NCBI RefSeq assembly: GCF_029623955.1
Contig: NZ_JARSBP010000003.1
Span: 620,001 to 684,000 of the forward strand
DNA length: 64,000 nucleotides
Direction: 5' to 3'
Source: Mycobacterium sp. 236(2023)
GTDB lineage: Bacteria; Actinomycetota; Actinomycetes; Mycobacteriales; Mycobacteriaceae
Part shown: positions 1-8,450 of the stretch, piece by piece
How the letters are laid out: every line of letters starts with the position of its first letter
Numbering within the stretch: position 1 is the stretch's first letter
Made by a program: the position numbers and the translations under genes
Notes under the pieces: model-generated
Databases searched by the model: none
What the model saw: only the letters and a program-made list of their open reading frames with translations
What the model was told of the DNA's origin: nothing

Positions 1-247
1 GGCATTCGGGTCTCCCTGTGGGGCGTTCGACATCAATTCCATCCTTGTCTGCAGAGAGCTGTTGCGACGTGCTGGACGGGCTGTCTTTTCAACTCGGCCG
101 TGAATCGCTCATCGGGCACGCATATCGGCAGTTGCGAACTCAGTGGCCTATCCGACATTACCTGCCAGCTGATCAGCAGGTGGACGCGGCACGCACTGCG
201 CGCCGCTGATCTCGCGCTGTCGGCTCATGCAGGCAAGGATGGACGCT
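1..247. other. window-edge intergenic stretch, possible start of a leftward gene
   Basis: No gene is convincing here. On the minus strand an ATG at position 33 opens a frame reading MSNAPQGDPNA that leaves the window, with an AAGGA-like ribosome-binding sequence about a dozen bases upstream. It could be the first codons of a divergent gene, but 33 bases cannot decide this. The rest shows no clear coding frame and is presumably the promoter region of the gene that follows. Confidence 0.25.
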
Positions 248-1003
248 ATGGCCGGCAGCTTGGAAACCCCCGCGACCCCGTTGACCCCGAAGATCTATGT
301 CAAGGCGTGCATCAACGGTGCGCGCACCCCCGACCAGCATCCGAATCTGCCCGTCACCCCTGAGCAGTTGGCGGCCGAGGCCGTCGCGGCGCACCGCGCC
401 GGCGCCAAGGCAGTCCATATGCATCCGAAGAACGCCGACGGTGTCGATTCGCTGCTGGCCGCGGACGTGGATGCAGCCGTCGCGGCTGTCCGCGAGGCGC
501 TGCCCGGGCTGCCGCTCGGCGTCACCACTGGCTACTGGGCTCTCCCCGACGCGCAGGAGCGGCTCAAGGCTGTGGCCGACTGGACGGTGCTGCCGGACTT
601 CACCTCGTTGAACTGGCACGAGCCCGGTTCACCGGAGTTGGCAGGCCTGCTGCTTAGCCGAGGCCTGGGGGTGGAGGTCGGAATCTTTCACGCCGAGGCC
701 GCCGAGTCCTGGGCGGCGTCCGACATCGCGCAGCACTGCATGCGGGTGATGGTCGAACTGGGCGCGGAAGGCGACGTCGCGACGGCCGACGAGATTCTGG
801 ACATCATCGCCGGCGCGGGCTCGCCCGCACCGGCGCTGTTGCACGGATACGACGAAAGCTGTTGGCCGCTGCTGGAACACGCGGGTGTGCGCGGCGTCCA
901 GACCCGCATCGGGATGGAGGACACGCTGGCGCTGCCCGACGGTTCTGTCGCCGACGGCAACGCCGCACTCGTCGCTGCGGCGGTCGACCTGCTCAGTCGG
1001 TAG
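248..1003 (+). CDS. BKACE-family beta-keto acid cleavage enzyme (DUF849)
   Basis: Probable 3-keto-5-aminohexanoate cleavage protein family member of 251 residues. The family cleaves a beta-keto acid with acetyl-CoA to give an acyl-CoA and acetoacetate, using a metal bound by an HxH motif. Here H57 and H59 lie in KAVHMHPKN, and the chain has the TIM-barrel pattern of the family (LPLGVTTGYW, then FTSLNWHEPGSPE, then ALLHGYDE). In-frame ATGs also occur at 227 and 239; I chose 248 because AAGGA at 235-239 sits at a good distance before it. The end overlaps the convergent cupin gene by 11 bases. It is shorter than many BKACE proteins, and the substrate cannot be read from the sequence. Confidence 0.8.
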   Translation: MAGSLETPATPLTPKIYVKACINGARTPDQHPNLPVTPEQLAAEAVAAHRAGAKAVHMHPKNADGVDSLLAADVDAAVAAVREALPGLPLGVTTGYWALPDAQERLKAVADWTVLPDFTSLNWHEPGSPELAGLLLSRGLGVEVGIFHAEAAESWAASDIAQHCMRVMVELGAEGDVATADEILDIIAGAGSPAPALLHGYDESCWPLLEHAGVRGVQTRIGMEDTLALPDGSVADGNAALVAAAVDLLSR

Positions 1004-1439
1004 GCGGCCCGAGTTCGAAGTCGGCGAAATCGAATCCGGGGACGACCACGCAGCTCACCAGACAGGGCTTGTCGTCGCGCGGCGTGGCCCGCTGCCAATG
1101 CCCTGGCGGCACCACGAATTGCGGGTTCTCGCCGGCAGCGATGTCGGCTCCCAGCAGGTGCGTGGTCGCGCTTTCCTGATGTGCGCCCACCTCCAGCAAC
1201 AGGGGACCGCCCGAGTGGTACAGCCACAGTTCGGCGCTGCGCACCGTGTGCCACGCGGACTGCTGACCGGGCATGAGCAGGAAAAGGATGGCGGTACCGG
1301 CGTTGCGGACGCCGCTGTAGTCCGGCGGCAGAACCGACTGGGGGAGGGTGAGTTCACTGCGCCACGTCTCCCGGAACCAGCCGCCCTCCGGATGCGGCGC
1401 GAGGTCGAGACGACGCGCCCATTCGGGAAGTTCGCTCAT
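993..1439 (-). CDS. cupin-fold protein, DUF985 family
   Basis: A 148-residue protein matching the DUF985 cupin pattern: an N-terminal LxxHPEGGWFRETWRS motif, a central AILFLLMPGQQSAWHTVRSAELWLYHSGGP stretch (quoted by its key residues H in SAWH and W in ELWLYH), and a C-terminal VPPGHWQRA motif. Proteins of this family fold as a single cupin barrel, but their reaction is not established. It stands alone on this strand, converging on the BKACE gene and divergent from the membrane protein that follows, so its neighbours give no functional hint. Confidence 0.8.
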   Translation of the reverse strand: MSELPEWARRLDLAPHPEGGWFRETWRSELTLPQSVLPPDYSGVRNAGTAILFLLMPGQQSAWHTVRSAELWLYHSGGPLLLEVGAHQESATTHLLGADIAAGENPQFVVPPGHWQRATPRDDKPCLVSCVVVPGFDFADFELGPPTD

Positions 1440-1465
1440 CGGCTCACCCTAGTAGTGTTCTGCGC

Positions 1466-1888
1466 ATGGCTCGCGCGCTTCCGGGGTGGCTGGTCGCGTT
1501 GTGCGCGCTCGTCGTGGCGGTCAGCGCGTGGCTGCCGTGGCTGACGTCGTCGGCCGGCGGTGGACGTGCCAACGCCATCGGTGGCGTCGTCGGCGCGATG
1601 CCCGCGCCCCCTCCAGGATTCGGTGTCGGCCAGTTGGTGGTGCTGCTGGCGTCGACGTTGGTGGTTGCCGGCGCGATGGCGGCGCGCGGCATCTCGCGAC
1701 GCTGGGCATCGTCGGCGGCGCTGGCCATCTCGCTCGTGCTGGTGGCGTTGGCGGTGTGGTTCTACCGGCTCTACGTCTACCCGCCGGTGTCGGCCGGTTA
1801 CGGCCTCTTCGTGGGCGGTTCCGTCGCTCTGGTGGCGGTGTTGTTGTCGGTGTGGACGATGCTCTCGGTCTGGGGCGCGGCGAGGTGA
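1466..1888 (+). CDS. small integral membrane protein
   Basis: A 140-residue hydrophobic protein with about four predicted membrane helices: roughly residues 7-24, 55-72, 82-98 and 113-135. A proline- and glycine-rich loop (GAMPAPPPGFGVG) lies between helices one and two, probably outside the membrane. The pattern resembles small actinobacterial membrane proteins of unknown function, and I cannot assign a role. Its TGA stop overlaps the GTG start of the following acetyltransferase (GTGA), so the two are probably co-translated. Confidence 0.75.
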   Translation: MARALPGWLVALCALVVAVSAWLPWLTSSAGGGRANAIGGVVGAMPAPPPGFGVGQLVVLLASTLVVAGAMAARGISRRWASSAALAISLVLVALAVWFYRLYVYPPVSAGYGLFVGGSVALVAVLLSVWTMLSVWGAAR

Positions 1889-2475
1889 GTGGGTTCGTCG
1901 AATCGATCAGGCTGGTCGGCGAGCGATGGGTGACGCTGGAACCCCTTACCCGCGAACACCTTCCGGAGATCGAGGCCGAAGTGGCGGGCGGTGCGCTGGA
2001 CGCGCTGTGGTTCACCGGCGCACCGAAGTCGACGACCGCGCAGGACTGGATCGGCGGGCGCCTCGCGGCGCAGACACCGCAGACCGGGCTGACGTTCGTG
2101 GTGCGAGACCACGGCGGCGCGCTGATCGGGTCGTCGAGCTACCTCAACGTGGACGGGCCCAACCGGCGGTTGGAGATCGGCTACACCTGGTATGTCGACC
2201 GGGTGCGCCGCACCGGCGTCAACAGCGAGACCAAGCTGTTGATGCTGGGGCACGCCTTCGACGGATTGGGTTGTGTCGCCGTGGAATTCCGCACCCATTT
2301 CTTCAACCGGGTCAGCCGTGCCGCGATCGAACGGCTCGGCGCCAAGCTCGACGGTGTGCTGCGCAGCCACCAGCTGTCTGCCGACGGTATTCGGCGAGAC
2401 ACGGTGGTCTACTCGATTCTCGACATCGAATGGCCCGCGGTGCGCACCAACCTGCAATACCGGCTGCAGCGCTAG
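1885..2475 (+). CDS. GNAT-family N-acetyltransferase (RimJ/RimL-like)
   Basis: A 196-residue protein of the Gcn5-related acetyltransferase fold. RLVGERWVTLEPLTREHLPE is the first strand region typical of RimJ/RimL-type enzymes, GGALIGSSSYLNVD is strand 4, and RLEIGYTWYVDRVRRTGVNSETKLLMLGHAFD covers the acetyl-CoA pyrophosphate loop and following helix (key residues R, G and N in RTGVN). EFRTHFFNRVSRAAIERLGAKLDGVLR is the C-terminal half. The acceptor may be a protein N-terminus or a small amine. The GTG at 1885 is chosen because it overlaps the previous stop as GTGA and precedes the first family-like residue by only a few codons. The gene end overlaps the convergent isochorismatase stop. Confidence 0.8.
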   Translation: MSGFVESIRLVGERWVTLEPLTREHLPEIEAEVAGGALDALWFTGAPKSTTAQDWIGGRLAAQTPQTGLTFVVRDHGGALIGSSSYLNVDGPNRRLEIGYTWYVDRVRRTGVNSETKLLMLGHAFDGLGCVAVEFRTHFFNRVSRAAIERLGAKLDGVLRSHQLSADGIRRDTVVYSILDIEWPAVRTNLQYRLQR

Positions 2476-3020
2476 AGTTCGACGTCCGCGGCCGCGGCGA
2501 CGGCCGCCGTCCGGCCGGGAGCGCCCTGGTACCGCCAGTAGAGATTCGTGTGGGCGATGACGGCATCCACCGGGGGAGCGCCCCACTGTGTCTTGTCACC
2601 CGCGGTGTGCGCATCGCTGACGAGGGTGACGTCGTAGCCGCGGGTGAAGGCGCCGTGCAGCGTGGAACGCACGCATGCGTCGGTCTCCGACCCGGTGACC
2701 ACGAGACGCCCGACGTGCCGCTCGGCGAGCACGTCCTCGAGGTCGGTGGCTTCGAAGGAATCTCCGTAACCCTTGTCCACGATGGCCTCGCCCTCAGCGG
2801 GGGTGAGCTCGGCGACGATCTGCCAGCCGTCGCTGCCCCTGACGAGGCCCTCGTCGTGATGGCGCACCCACACCACCGGGACCGACTCGCCCCGGGCGCG
2901 GTCGACGAGCGCGGCGATGTTGGCGACGACCTCGTCGCGGCGATAAGCACCCTCGACCACGAGGTTCTGCACGTCGACGACGAGAAGTGCACTGTTGGGC
3001 CGATTTTCGAGGGTGGTCAT
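2472..3020 (-). CDS. isochorismatase-family cysteine hydrolase
   Basis: A 182-residue hydrolase with the complete catalytic triad of the family: D16 (ALLVVDVQN), K83 (VDKGYGDSF) and C116 (SETDACVRST), the last within the conserved cis-peptide neighbourhood. Members hydrolyse amides such as nicotinamide or carbamoyl compounds, or vinyl ethers; the substrate here is unknown. It is the last gene of a four-gene unit: its ATG overlaps the stop of the HxlR regulator as ATGA. The intact triad argues for an active enzyme. The C-terminal AAAVAAAADVEL tail is low complexity and probably unstructured. Confidence 0.85.
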   Translation of the reverse strand: MTTLENRPNSALLVVDVQNLVVEGAYRRDEVVANIAALVDRARGESVPVVWVRHHDEGLVRGSDGWQIVAELTPAEGEAIVDKGYGDSFEATDLEDVLAERHVGRLVVTGSETDACVRSTLHGAFTRGYDVTLVSDAHTAGDKTQWGAPPVDAVIAHTNLYWRYQGAPGRTAAVAAAADVEL

Positions 3021-3916
3021 GGGTTCATTGTGTCCGACACCGGCTGGATCTGGGAACCGCGGAGCCGTCCCTGGCATTGGTCGCAGACGAGCGCGGGGGT
3101 GAACCGTGCGCCGCACTGCGCGTGCGTCAGGATCACCGCGGGACCTTCGTCGGCCTGAAACCACCGCTGTGCCCATGCGAGCGAGCACACCAGGACGGGA
3201 AAGAAGGCCCTGCCCTTCTCCGTCAGGCGGTACCTGCCGTCGCTGTTGACAAGGATTCCCTCGGCGGTGAACACGGCAAGGCGGTCGGAGACGGTGACGG
3301 GCGGGGCGCCGAGCTGGCTCTGGAAGTCGGTGAACCGGCTCACGCCGACGAACGCGGCAACGAGCAGTGCGAAGGCCCACCGGTCACCGATGACGCTCAT
3401 CGTCTGCGGAAACAGCACCGCGGCACCGGAGCGGCGAGCATCGGACCGCCTGCGGTTGGTTCCGGCCGGGATGGAACGCTCCCACGATCCACTCGGACCC
3501 CATTGCGCCGCAACGTCCTTGTCACCCGCCGAACTTCCGCAGGCCCCACACACCACCAGCGGGGCGAACTCCCGACCGCAGACCGTGTGCCGCATGCGGG
3601 GAAGAGATTCGGCGTGGTCGGGGATCCAGCGCTGCTCCCACTCCCAGATCGCCGTCAGCATCGGCCACAAGGAACGACTCTTCGGCGTGACCAGATACTC
3701 GGAACGCGGCGGTTTGGTCTGATACTCGCTGCGGGACAACAGTTCAACGGAGACCAGCGATTTCAGGCGCTTCGACAGCACCGCGTTCGACACCGGGAGG
3801 GCTGCGGCGAAGTCGCCGTACCGGCGAGCGCCGAGCAGAGCACGCTGCACGATCAGCAGCGTCCACTCGTCGCCGAGCAGGCCGAGCATCCGTGCGACGG
3901 CGTTGGGTTCGCTCAC
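3017..3916 (-). CDS. tandem HxlR-type winged-helix transcriptional regulator
   Basis: A 299-residue protein made of two HxlR-like halves. Half one starts SEPNAVARMLGLLGDEWTLL and continues to a Cys cluster in HTVCGREFAPLVVCGACG. Half two starts FPQTMSVIGDRWAFALLVAAF, with VTVSDRLAVFTAEGILVNS and YRLTEKGRAFFPVL, and ends in a matching cluster, HAQCGARFTPALVCDQCQ. HxlR proteins normally act as homodimers, so this looks like a single-chain pseudo-dimer, with possible metal-binding ribbons after each domain. The GTG at 3916 overlaps the stop of the carotenoid oxygenase (GTGA); an upstream in-frame ATG at 4030 would lie inside that gene and is less likely. It probably regulates its own operon. Confidence 0.85.
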   Translation of the reverse strand: MSEPNAVARMLGLLGDEWTLLIVQRALLGARRYGDFAAALPVSNAVLSKRLKSLVSVELLSRSEYQTKPPRSEYLVTPKSRSLWPMLTAIWEWEQRWIPDHAESLPRMRHTVCGREFAPLVVCGACGSSAGDKDVAAQWGPSGSWERSIPAGTNRRRSDARRSGAAVLFPQTMSVIGDRWAFALLVAAFVGVSRFTDFQSQLGAPPVTVSDRLAVFTAEGILVNSDGRYRLTEKGRAFFPVLVCSLAWAQRWFQADEGPAVILTHAQCGARFTPALVCDQCQGRLRGSQIQPVSDTMNP

Positions 3917-5433
3917 AGGCCGATCGAGTCGGCTGCCGAGTCGGTCTGACGCCAGCGTGGCAGGTCGGAGCCGGGCGCCCATGTCGAGTGGGTTCCGCTG
4001 GAAATACGTTCGGGCAGTTGCATTTTGCACACCGGACCGTCTTCGACGCGGGCGGCGTCGAACACCAGGCAGTACGATGTGTCGGCGTTCATGTCGGTGG
4101 TCAACGTGACGAGGTAGCCGTCATCTTCGCCGATGCTGCCCACCCGAGGAGCCATGGCGGTCTCGCTCCCGTAGACGCCGTCGTCGAACGTATACCGCGT
4201 TTCGGCACCCGTGAGGAGGTCGTGCTTGACCAGACCGTCGAACAGGAACCAGGAGGGCTTGCCGGTCGCCGCGTAGGTATAGCGATAGTCACGCCCGGCG
4301 TATCCGGGGTTGATCATGCCGAATTCGCTGATGCTGTCGGTCAATTGCTCTTCGCGGACCGCGCCGGTCTTGACGTTGAACCTCCAGCGGTGCAGTCGCG
4401 CCTGCATGCGGTCGAGGGCCAGGAAGCGGAACGCACGCTGCCACCTGTTGCCCATCCCGTTGTCCGCAGGTTCGGGATCGCCCTGGAAGAACCCGTCGAG
4501 CACGATCTCATCGCCGTCCTCGTAGGCGTTGGGGAAATGCAGCACGTAGGTCGGATCGGCCTCGAACCACATGATCTGGGACGCGTCGCCGCGGCGCGGG
4601 ATGACGGCGAACCGCGACGGGGTGTCCCGGTGGAAGCGAGGCAGATGGATGTTGTGGTCGAGCAGCGCCGTGTCCCAGAACAACGGAAAGTCGTTGAGTA
4701 GCACGTAGTTTTCGGTGAACGCCATGTCGTGCGGAAGCCTCGGGCCCGGCAGTTCCACATCGACGCTGTGCACCACCTCGCCTACGTCGCTGACCACGCC
4801 GTAGCGCAGATACGGTGCCTGCTTGCTGTAGGAGAAGAACAACAACTCGCCCGTGCGGTCGTCGACTTTGGGATGCGCGGACACGCCCCAGTCGGTGGGG
4901 AAGCCACCGTTCCAGGTCTCCCTGCCGAGGTCCGCACCGGTGCGGGGGTCGATGCGGTACAGGTCGCCGCACTGGTAGTGGCTCGTCAGTGCGACTCCGC
5001 GGTGCACGATGACGTCGGTGGACGACGCGTCCTTCATCAGTGTTCGCGCGCCCCAGCCGTAGTCACGGCGCGCCAACTCGATGGGCTCGGCGATGCCGGG
5101 CCACAGCGGCCCACCTTCCTCGTTCTCCGCCAGGAAGCCCTCCGTGCGGACAAACCTGTTGCGGTAGAACGCCTTTCCGTCGCGGAATCCGACAATGTGC
5201 AGCATGCCGTCGCCGTCGAAGGGATGGTAGTTCTTCAGGGCAGGATGCAGCGGGTTCTCGGTGTTGCGCAGGTACACCCCGTCGAGATCGTCGGGGATCT
5301 CGCCGGAGACGACCCGCAGGTCGTCGTCGTCCCACTCGGTGGTCTGTGGACGCCACGGGCCGGTGCGATAGGGGTGGTCGTCGTTCTCCGGCAGTGTCGA
5401 CAGGTACTTGCCGACAATCTCGGGGTGGGTCAT
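3913..5433 (-). CDS. carotenoid/apocarotenoid cleavage oxygenase family protein
   Basis: A 506-residue member of the RPE65/carotenoid oxygenase family of non-haem iron dioxygenases, which cleave alkene double bonds in carotenoids, apocarotenoids or stilbenes. The four Fe(II)-binding histidines appear to be present: in VSAHPKVD, LPHDMAFTEN, VLHFPNAYEDGDEIVLDG and near the end in SSGTHSTWAP (H482). The N-terminal GEIPDDLDGVYLRNTENP and YHPFDGDGMLH motifs are also diagnostic. The start overlaps the thiolase stop (ATGA), and the stop overlaps the HxlR start. No carotenoid biosynthesis gene lies near; the cluster at 39-48 kb is separate. The substrate is therefore open; the neighbouring thiolase suggests a degradative pathway ending in an acyl-CoA. 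Confidence 0.88.
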   Translation of the reverse strand: MTHPEIVGKYLSTLPENDDHPYRTGPWRPQTTEWDDDDLRVVSGEIPDDLDGVYLRNTENPLHPALKNYHPFDGDGMLHIVGFRDGKAFYRNRFVRTEGFLAENEEGGPLWPGIAEPIELARRDYGWGARTLMKDASSTDVIVHRGVALTSHYQCGDLYRIDPRTGADLGRETWNGGFPTDWGVSAHPKVDDRTGELLFFSYSKQAPYLRYGVVSDVGEVVHSVDVELPGPRLPHDMAFTENYVLLNDFPLFWDTALLDHNIHLPRFHRDTPSRFAVIPRRGDASQIMWFEADPTYVLHFPNAYEDGDEIVLDGFFQGDPEPADNGMGNRWQRAFRFLALDRMQARLHRWRFNVKTGAVREEQLTDSISEFGMINPGYAGRDYRYTYAATGKPSWFLFDGLVKHDLLTGAETRYTFDDGVYGSETAMAPRVGSIGEDDGYLVTLTTDMNADTSYCLVFDAARVEDGPVCKMQLPERISSGTHSTWAPGSDLPRWRQTDSAADSIGL

Positions 5434-6656
5434 GGTGTTCTCCCGATTACGAAGCTGACGGTGGTGGCGGTGCTGCCCCCGAAGTTCACGGTGCCGAACG
5501 TCTTTGCGCCGTCCACCTGGTAATCGCCGGCGGTGCCACTGACCTGGCGTGCCGCGTCGACGAGCATCCGGACGCCGGTGGCGCCGACGGGATGTCCGCC
5601 GCCGATCAGGCCGCCGCTCGGGTTGATCGGCAGCCGGCCACCCTTGGCGATCTCGCCGGATTCGATCGCTTTCCACGACTCACCGGGCCCGGTCAGCCCG
5701 ATGTGGTCGATCGCGAGGTACTCGCTGGGGGTGAAGCAGTCGTGGACCTCGAACCCGTCGACGTCGTCGAGCGTGACGTGGGCGCGGTCGAATGCGTCGA
5801 GGACGGCGGTGCGAACGTGGGGGAGAACGTACTTTTCCGCGGGGTCGCGGCGCGAACGGTCGAGCTTCTGCTGTAGACCCAGGCCGACGGTCCGATGGCC
5901 CCAGCCCTCGATGCGGGCGAGGGGCCGCGCGGTGGGATGGTCGCGCAGCCAGTCGTCGGTGACCAGCACGATGCCCGCACCGCCGTCGGTGATCTGGCTG
6001 CAGTCGAAGCGGCGCAAGCTGCCCTCGACAACGGGGTTCGCGACGTCGTCGTCGGTCACGGGCGACGGGACCGTCCAGGTGCGGGTCTGGGCGTGCGGGT
6101 TGGCGCGCGCGTTGGCGAAGTTGAGGTCGGCGATAGCGCGCAGATGGGCCGGGTCCAACCCGTAGCGGCGGTCGTACTCGGCGGCGACGGCATCGAACAT
6201 GTGCGGCCACATGAACTTCGCGTCGTGGCCTTCGTGGCCCGTCCACGCCGCCGTCCCGAGGATCGAGGTGGCGGTGTCGCCGGGCACCGTCTTCTCCAGT
6301 TCCACACCGATGACGAGGGCGCTCCGGTAGGCGCCGGAGCGCAGATCGGCGATCGCGGCGAGGGTCGCGACGCTGCCCGAGGCGCACGCGGCCTCGTGGC
6401 GTGAAGCCGGTGTGCCCCACAGGTCGTCGTCGACAGTGGCAGGCATGGCGCCGAGGTGGCCCTGGCGAGCGAACAGTTCCCCGAACGCGTTGGCGACGTG
6501 GACGACGCCGATCTCGGTGGCGTCGATGTGGGCAGCGTGCAGCGTCGAGGCCACGATCTCGCTGGTCAGGTGGGAGAAGTCCAAGCCTTCACGGTCCAGG
6601 TTGCGCGCGAAGTCGCTCTGGTAGCCGCCGAGGATCCACACATTCGCCGAGCCCAC
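5430..6656 (-). CDS. thiolase-family acetyl-CoA acetyltransferase (SCP-x type)
   Basis: A 408-residue thiolase-fold protein. The nucleophilic cysteine is in SRHEAACASGSVA, and the C-terminal catalytic histidine region is GGGHPVGATGVRM. The last motif reads NFGGS rather than the CxGGG of classical degradative thiolases, and HDCFTPSEYLA replaces the usual HEAF. This is the pattern of SCP-x-like thiolases, which in actinobacteria often act on branched, steroid or unusual acyl-CoAs. It is the first gene of the coupled thiolase, carotenoid oxygenase, HxlR regulator, isochorismatase unit. The GTG start at 6656 lies exactly downstream of a TACCGT -10-like hexamer, so the mRNA may be leaderless. Confidence 0.85.
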   Translation of the reverse strand: MGSANVWILGGYQSDFARNLDREGLDFSHLTSEIVASTLHAAHIDATEIGVVHVANAFGELFARQGHLGAMPATVDDDLWGTPASRHEAACASGSVATLAAIADLRSGAYRSALVIGVELEKTVPGDTATSILGTAAWTGHEGHDAKFMWPHMFDAVAAEYDRRYGLDPAHLRAIADLNFANARANPHAQTRTWTVPSPVTDDDVANPVVEGSLRRFDCSQITDGGAGIVLVTDDWLRDHPTARPLARIEGWGHRTVGLGLQQKLDRSRRDPAEKYVLPHVRTAVLDAFDRAHVTLDDVDGFEVHDCFTPSEYLAIDHIGLTGPGESWKAIESGEIAKGGRLPINPSGGLIGGGHPVGATGVRMLVDAARQVSGTAGDYQVDGAKTFGTVNFGGSTATTVSFVIGRTP

Positions 6657-6662
6657 ACCTGC

Positions 6663-6668
6663 ACGGTA
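6663..6668 (-). promoter_or_regulatory. candidate -10 element of the thiolase operon
   Basis: On the minus strand TACCGT fits the mycobacterial TANNNT -10 pattern and ends six bases before the GTG at 6656, which predicts a leaderless transcript. No good -35 hexamer is visible at 16-18 bases. The flanking stretch holds repeated GTAGT/TAGTTGTAGT words that could be a regulator site. Confidence 0.35.
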
Positions 6669-6833
6669 CTACAACTAACAGAGTGACTACGGAATTCGGG
6701 CGGCCTCGCCGGCTGCGCGTCTGAACCGACGAGACCTCAACAGGAGCCACGGTCGACCGTTGACACCTGTCTCTCGGGGGCATGCCCGCCACCGCGAGAC
6801 GCAAACCACCCTCGCGTGTAAGTTCCGCACGTG

Positions 6834-7538
6834 ATGGGGGATTCTGGAGAGATGAACGAAACGTCCGGCCACGAGCTCGCGCAGCGCATGGCCGAATTGG
6901 CTCGGTCGGTGGCGTCACCACGCAAGGTCGAGGATGTACTCTCCGACGTCACACACGAAGCCCAGCGCCTGATCCCGGGCACCGACGCCGCAGGGGTGCT
7001 GTTGATCGGCAAGGCGGGACGCTGGGAATCCGTGGGTGTGACGTCTGACCTGCCGCATCGCCTCGACGACCTGCAGATGAAGTACCGCGAGGGCCCCTGC
7101 TACCAGGCGGCGCTCGACGACCTGATCGTGCGCACCGACGACTTCCGCACGGAGAAGCGGTGGCCGCTGTACTCGGCGGCGACCGTCGAGATCGGCGTGC
7201 TCAGTGCACTGTCGTTCAAGCTGTACACCAGCACCCAGACCGCCGGCGCGCTCAACCTGTTCTCGACGAAACCCAACGCGTTCGACGGGGAAGCCGAGAC
7301 CATCGGCGCCGTGCTCGCCGCGCACGCCGCCGCGGCGATCATGGCCAGCCGTGAGGCCGAGCAGCTCGAGTCGGCGCTGTCCACGCGGGACCGGATCGGG
7401 CAGGCCAAGGGCATCATCATGGAGCGATACAACGTCGACGACATCGCCGCCTTCGAGATGCTGCGCAAACTGTCGCAGGACAGCAACACCAAGCTGATCG
7501 ACGTGGCCGCACGAGTTATCGAGACCAGAGGAACCTGA
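6834..7538 (+). CDS. GAF and ANTAR domain signalling protein
   Basis: About 234 residues with an N-terminal GAF sensor domain (about residues 20-170: VLSDVTHEAQRLIPGTDAAGVLL, then GPCYQAALDD, then ALSFKLYTSTQTAGALNLFS) followed by a C-terminal ANTAR domain (RDRIGQAKGIIMERYNVDDIAAFEMLRKLSQ). ANTAR domains bind paired-hairpin RNA and act as transcription antiterminators, usually after a signal reaches the sensor domain. No histidine kinase is adjacent, so the ligand is unknown. Start candidates are GTG 6831, ATG 6834 and ATG 6852; GGGGGA at 6836-6841 would serve 6852 best, giving 228 residues. Confidence 0.85.
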   Translation: MGDSGEMNETSGHELAQRMAELARSVASPRKVEDVLSDVTHEAQRLIPGTDAAGVLLIGKAGRWESVGVTSDLPHRLDDLQMKYREGPCYQAALDDLIVRTDDFRTEKRWPLYSAATVEIGVLSALSFKLYTSTQTAGALNLFSTKPNAFDGEAETIGAVLAAHAAAAIMASREAEQLESALSTRDRIGQAKGIIMERYNVDDIAAFEMLRKLSQDSNTKLIDVAARVIETRGT

Positions 7539-7543
7539 GCCGT

Positions 7544-8383
7544 TCAGCGGGAGTCGACGGCCTGGTCGCCGACGACTGAAAGCAGGCGCAGGTCATCGAG
7601 CGCCGACGATCCGGGTGGCGGTGTCAGCACCACCAGCTTCTGCCCGTCGTGGGTGGCCAGCACCTCGCAATCGAGCGTGATCGGACCGACCCTCGTCACG
7701 AAGGTCTTGCGCTGCATGCGCCGCACGGCCACTTCGTGGCGTGCCCACAATTCGGCGAACTCGGTGCTCGACGTCAGCAGTGACTCGATCAGCTCACGCA
7801 CGTCGGCGTCGCCGCGGCGGCGCGCCCACGTAGCGCGCAGGTCGGCGACCGTCACCTGGCTGTGTTCGGCATGGTCCTCCGGCGGGACGTTGGCGCGAAA
7901 AGCGGGATCGGTGAACCACTGCCACGCGATGCTCTCCTGCAGTCCGCCGGTGATGGAGGTGCGGTGGCCCATGACCCGTTCGCACAACTCGTTCTGAGCG
8001 AGCACGAGGTAGGTGTCCGAGCAGATGAACGCCGCGGCGTCGCGCATCTGGTCGAGGACGTACAAAAGCGCGGGCCGCACGTGCAGCGAGGCACTGAAGC
8101 GGTCCGGGACGGCGTGACCCGCGAGCCGGTAGAGGTGATCGGTCTCGTCATCGGTCAGTCGTAGCGAGCGAGCCAGCGCGCGCAGCATCTGCGGCGACGG
8201 TTGAGTGCTGCGCGACTGTTCGAGGCGGCCGTAGTAATCGACCGACATCCCCGTCAGCTGAGCCACCTCTTCGCGGCGCAGCCCAATGGCGCGCCGACGC
8301 ACCCCCACGGGGAGTCCGACGTCGGCCGGCCGCATCGCCTCGCGGCGACGGCGCAGGAATTCTGCCAGCGCGTCCCGGTCCAT
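7544..8383 (-). CDS. XRE-family helix-turn-helix regulator with MmyB-like ligand domain
   Basis: A 279-residue regulator. The N-terminal DNA-binding part reads MDRDALAEFLRRRRE, then GLRREEVAQLTGMSVDYYGRLEQ, the usual form of MmyB-type proteins. The remainder, from about residue 100 (LYVLDQMRDAAAFICSDTYLVLAQN), is the PAS-like MmyB ligand-binding domain, which in Streptomyces relatives binds small hydrophobic ligands. In-frame starts at 8398 (GTG) and 8395 (ATG) are possible; 8383 matches the family N-terminus best, though no strong ribosome site separates them. It converges on the GAF-ANTAR gene. Such regulators commonly control a neighbouring dehydrogenase, but none is adjacent here. Confidence 0.85.
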   Translation of the reverse strand: MDRDALAEFLRRRREAMRPADVGLPVGVRRRAIGLRREEVAQLTGMSVDYYGRLEQSRSTQPSPQMLRALARSLRLTDDETDHLYRLAGHAVPDRFSASLHVRPALLYVLDQMRDAAAFICSDTYLVLAQNELCERVMGHRTSITGGLQESIAWQWFTDPAFRANVPPEDHAEHSQVTVADLRATWARRRGDADVRELIESLLTSSTEFAELWARHEVAVRRMQRKTFVTRVGPITLDCEVLATHDGQKLVVLTPPPGSSALDDLRLLSVVGDQAVDSR

Positions 8384-8450
8384 CACGCCACTCATCACGC
8401 CATTGTCGACCCGGCGACCCGGGTCGAGCCAGGGATTACGAGTCCGTGGC

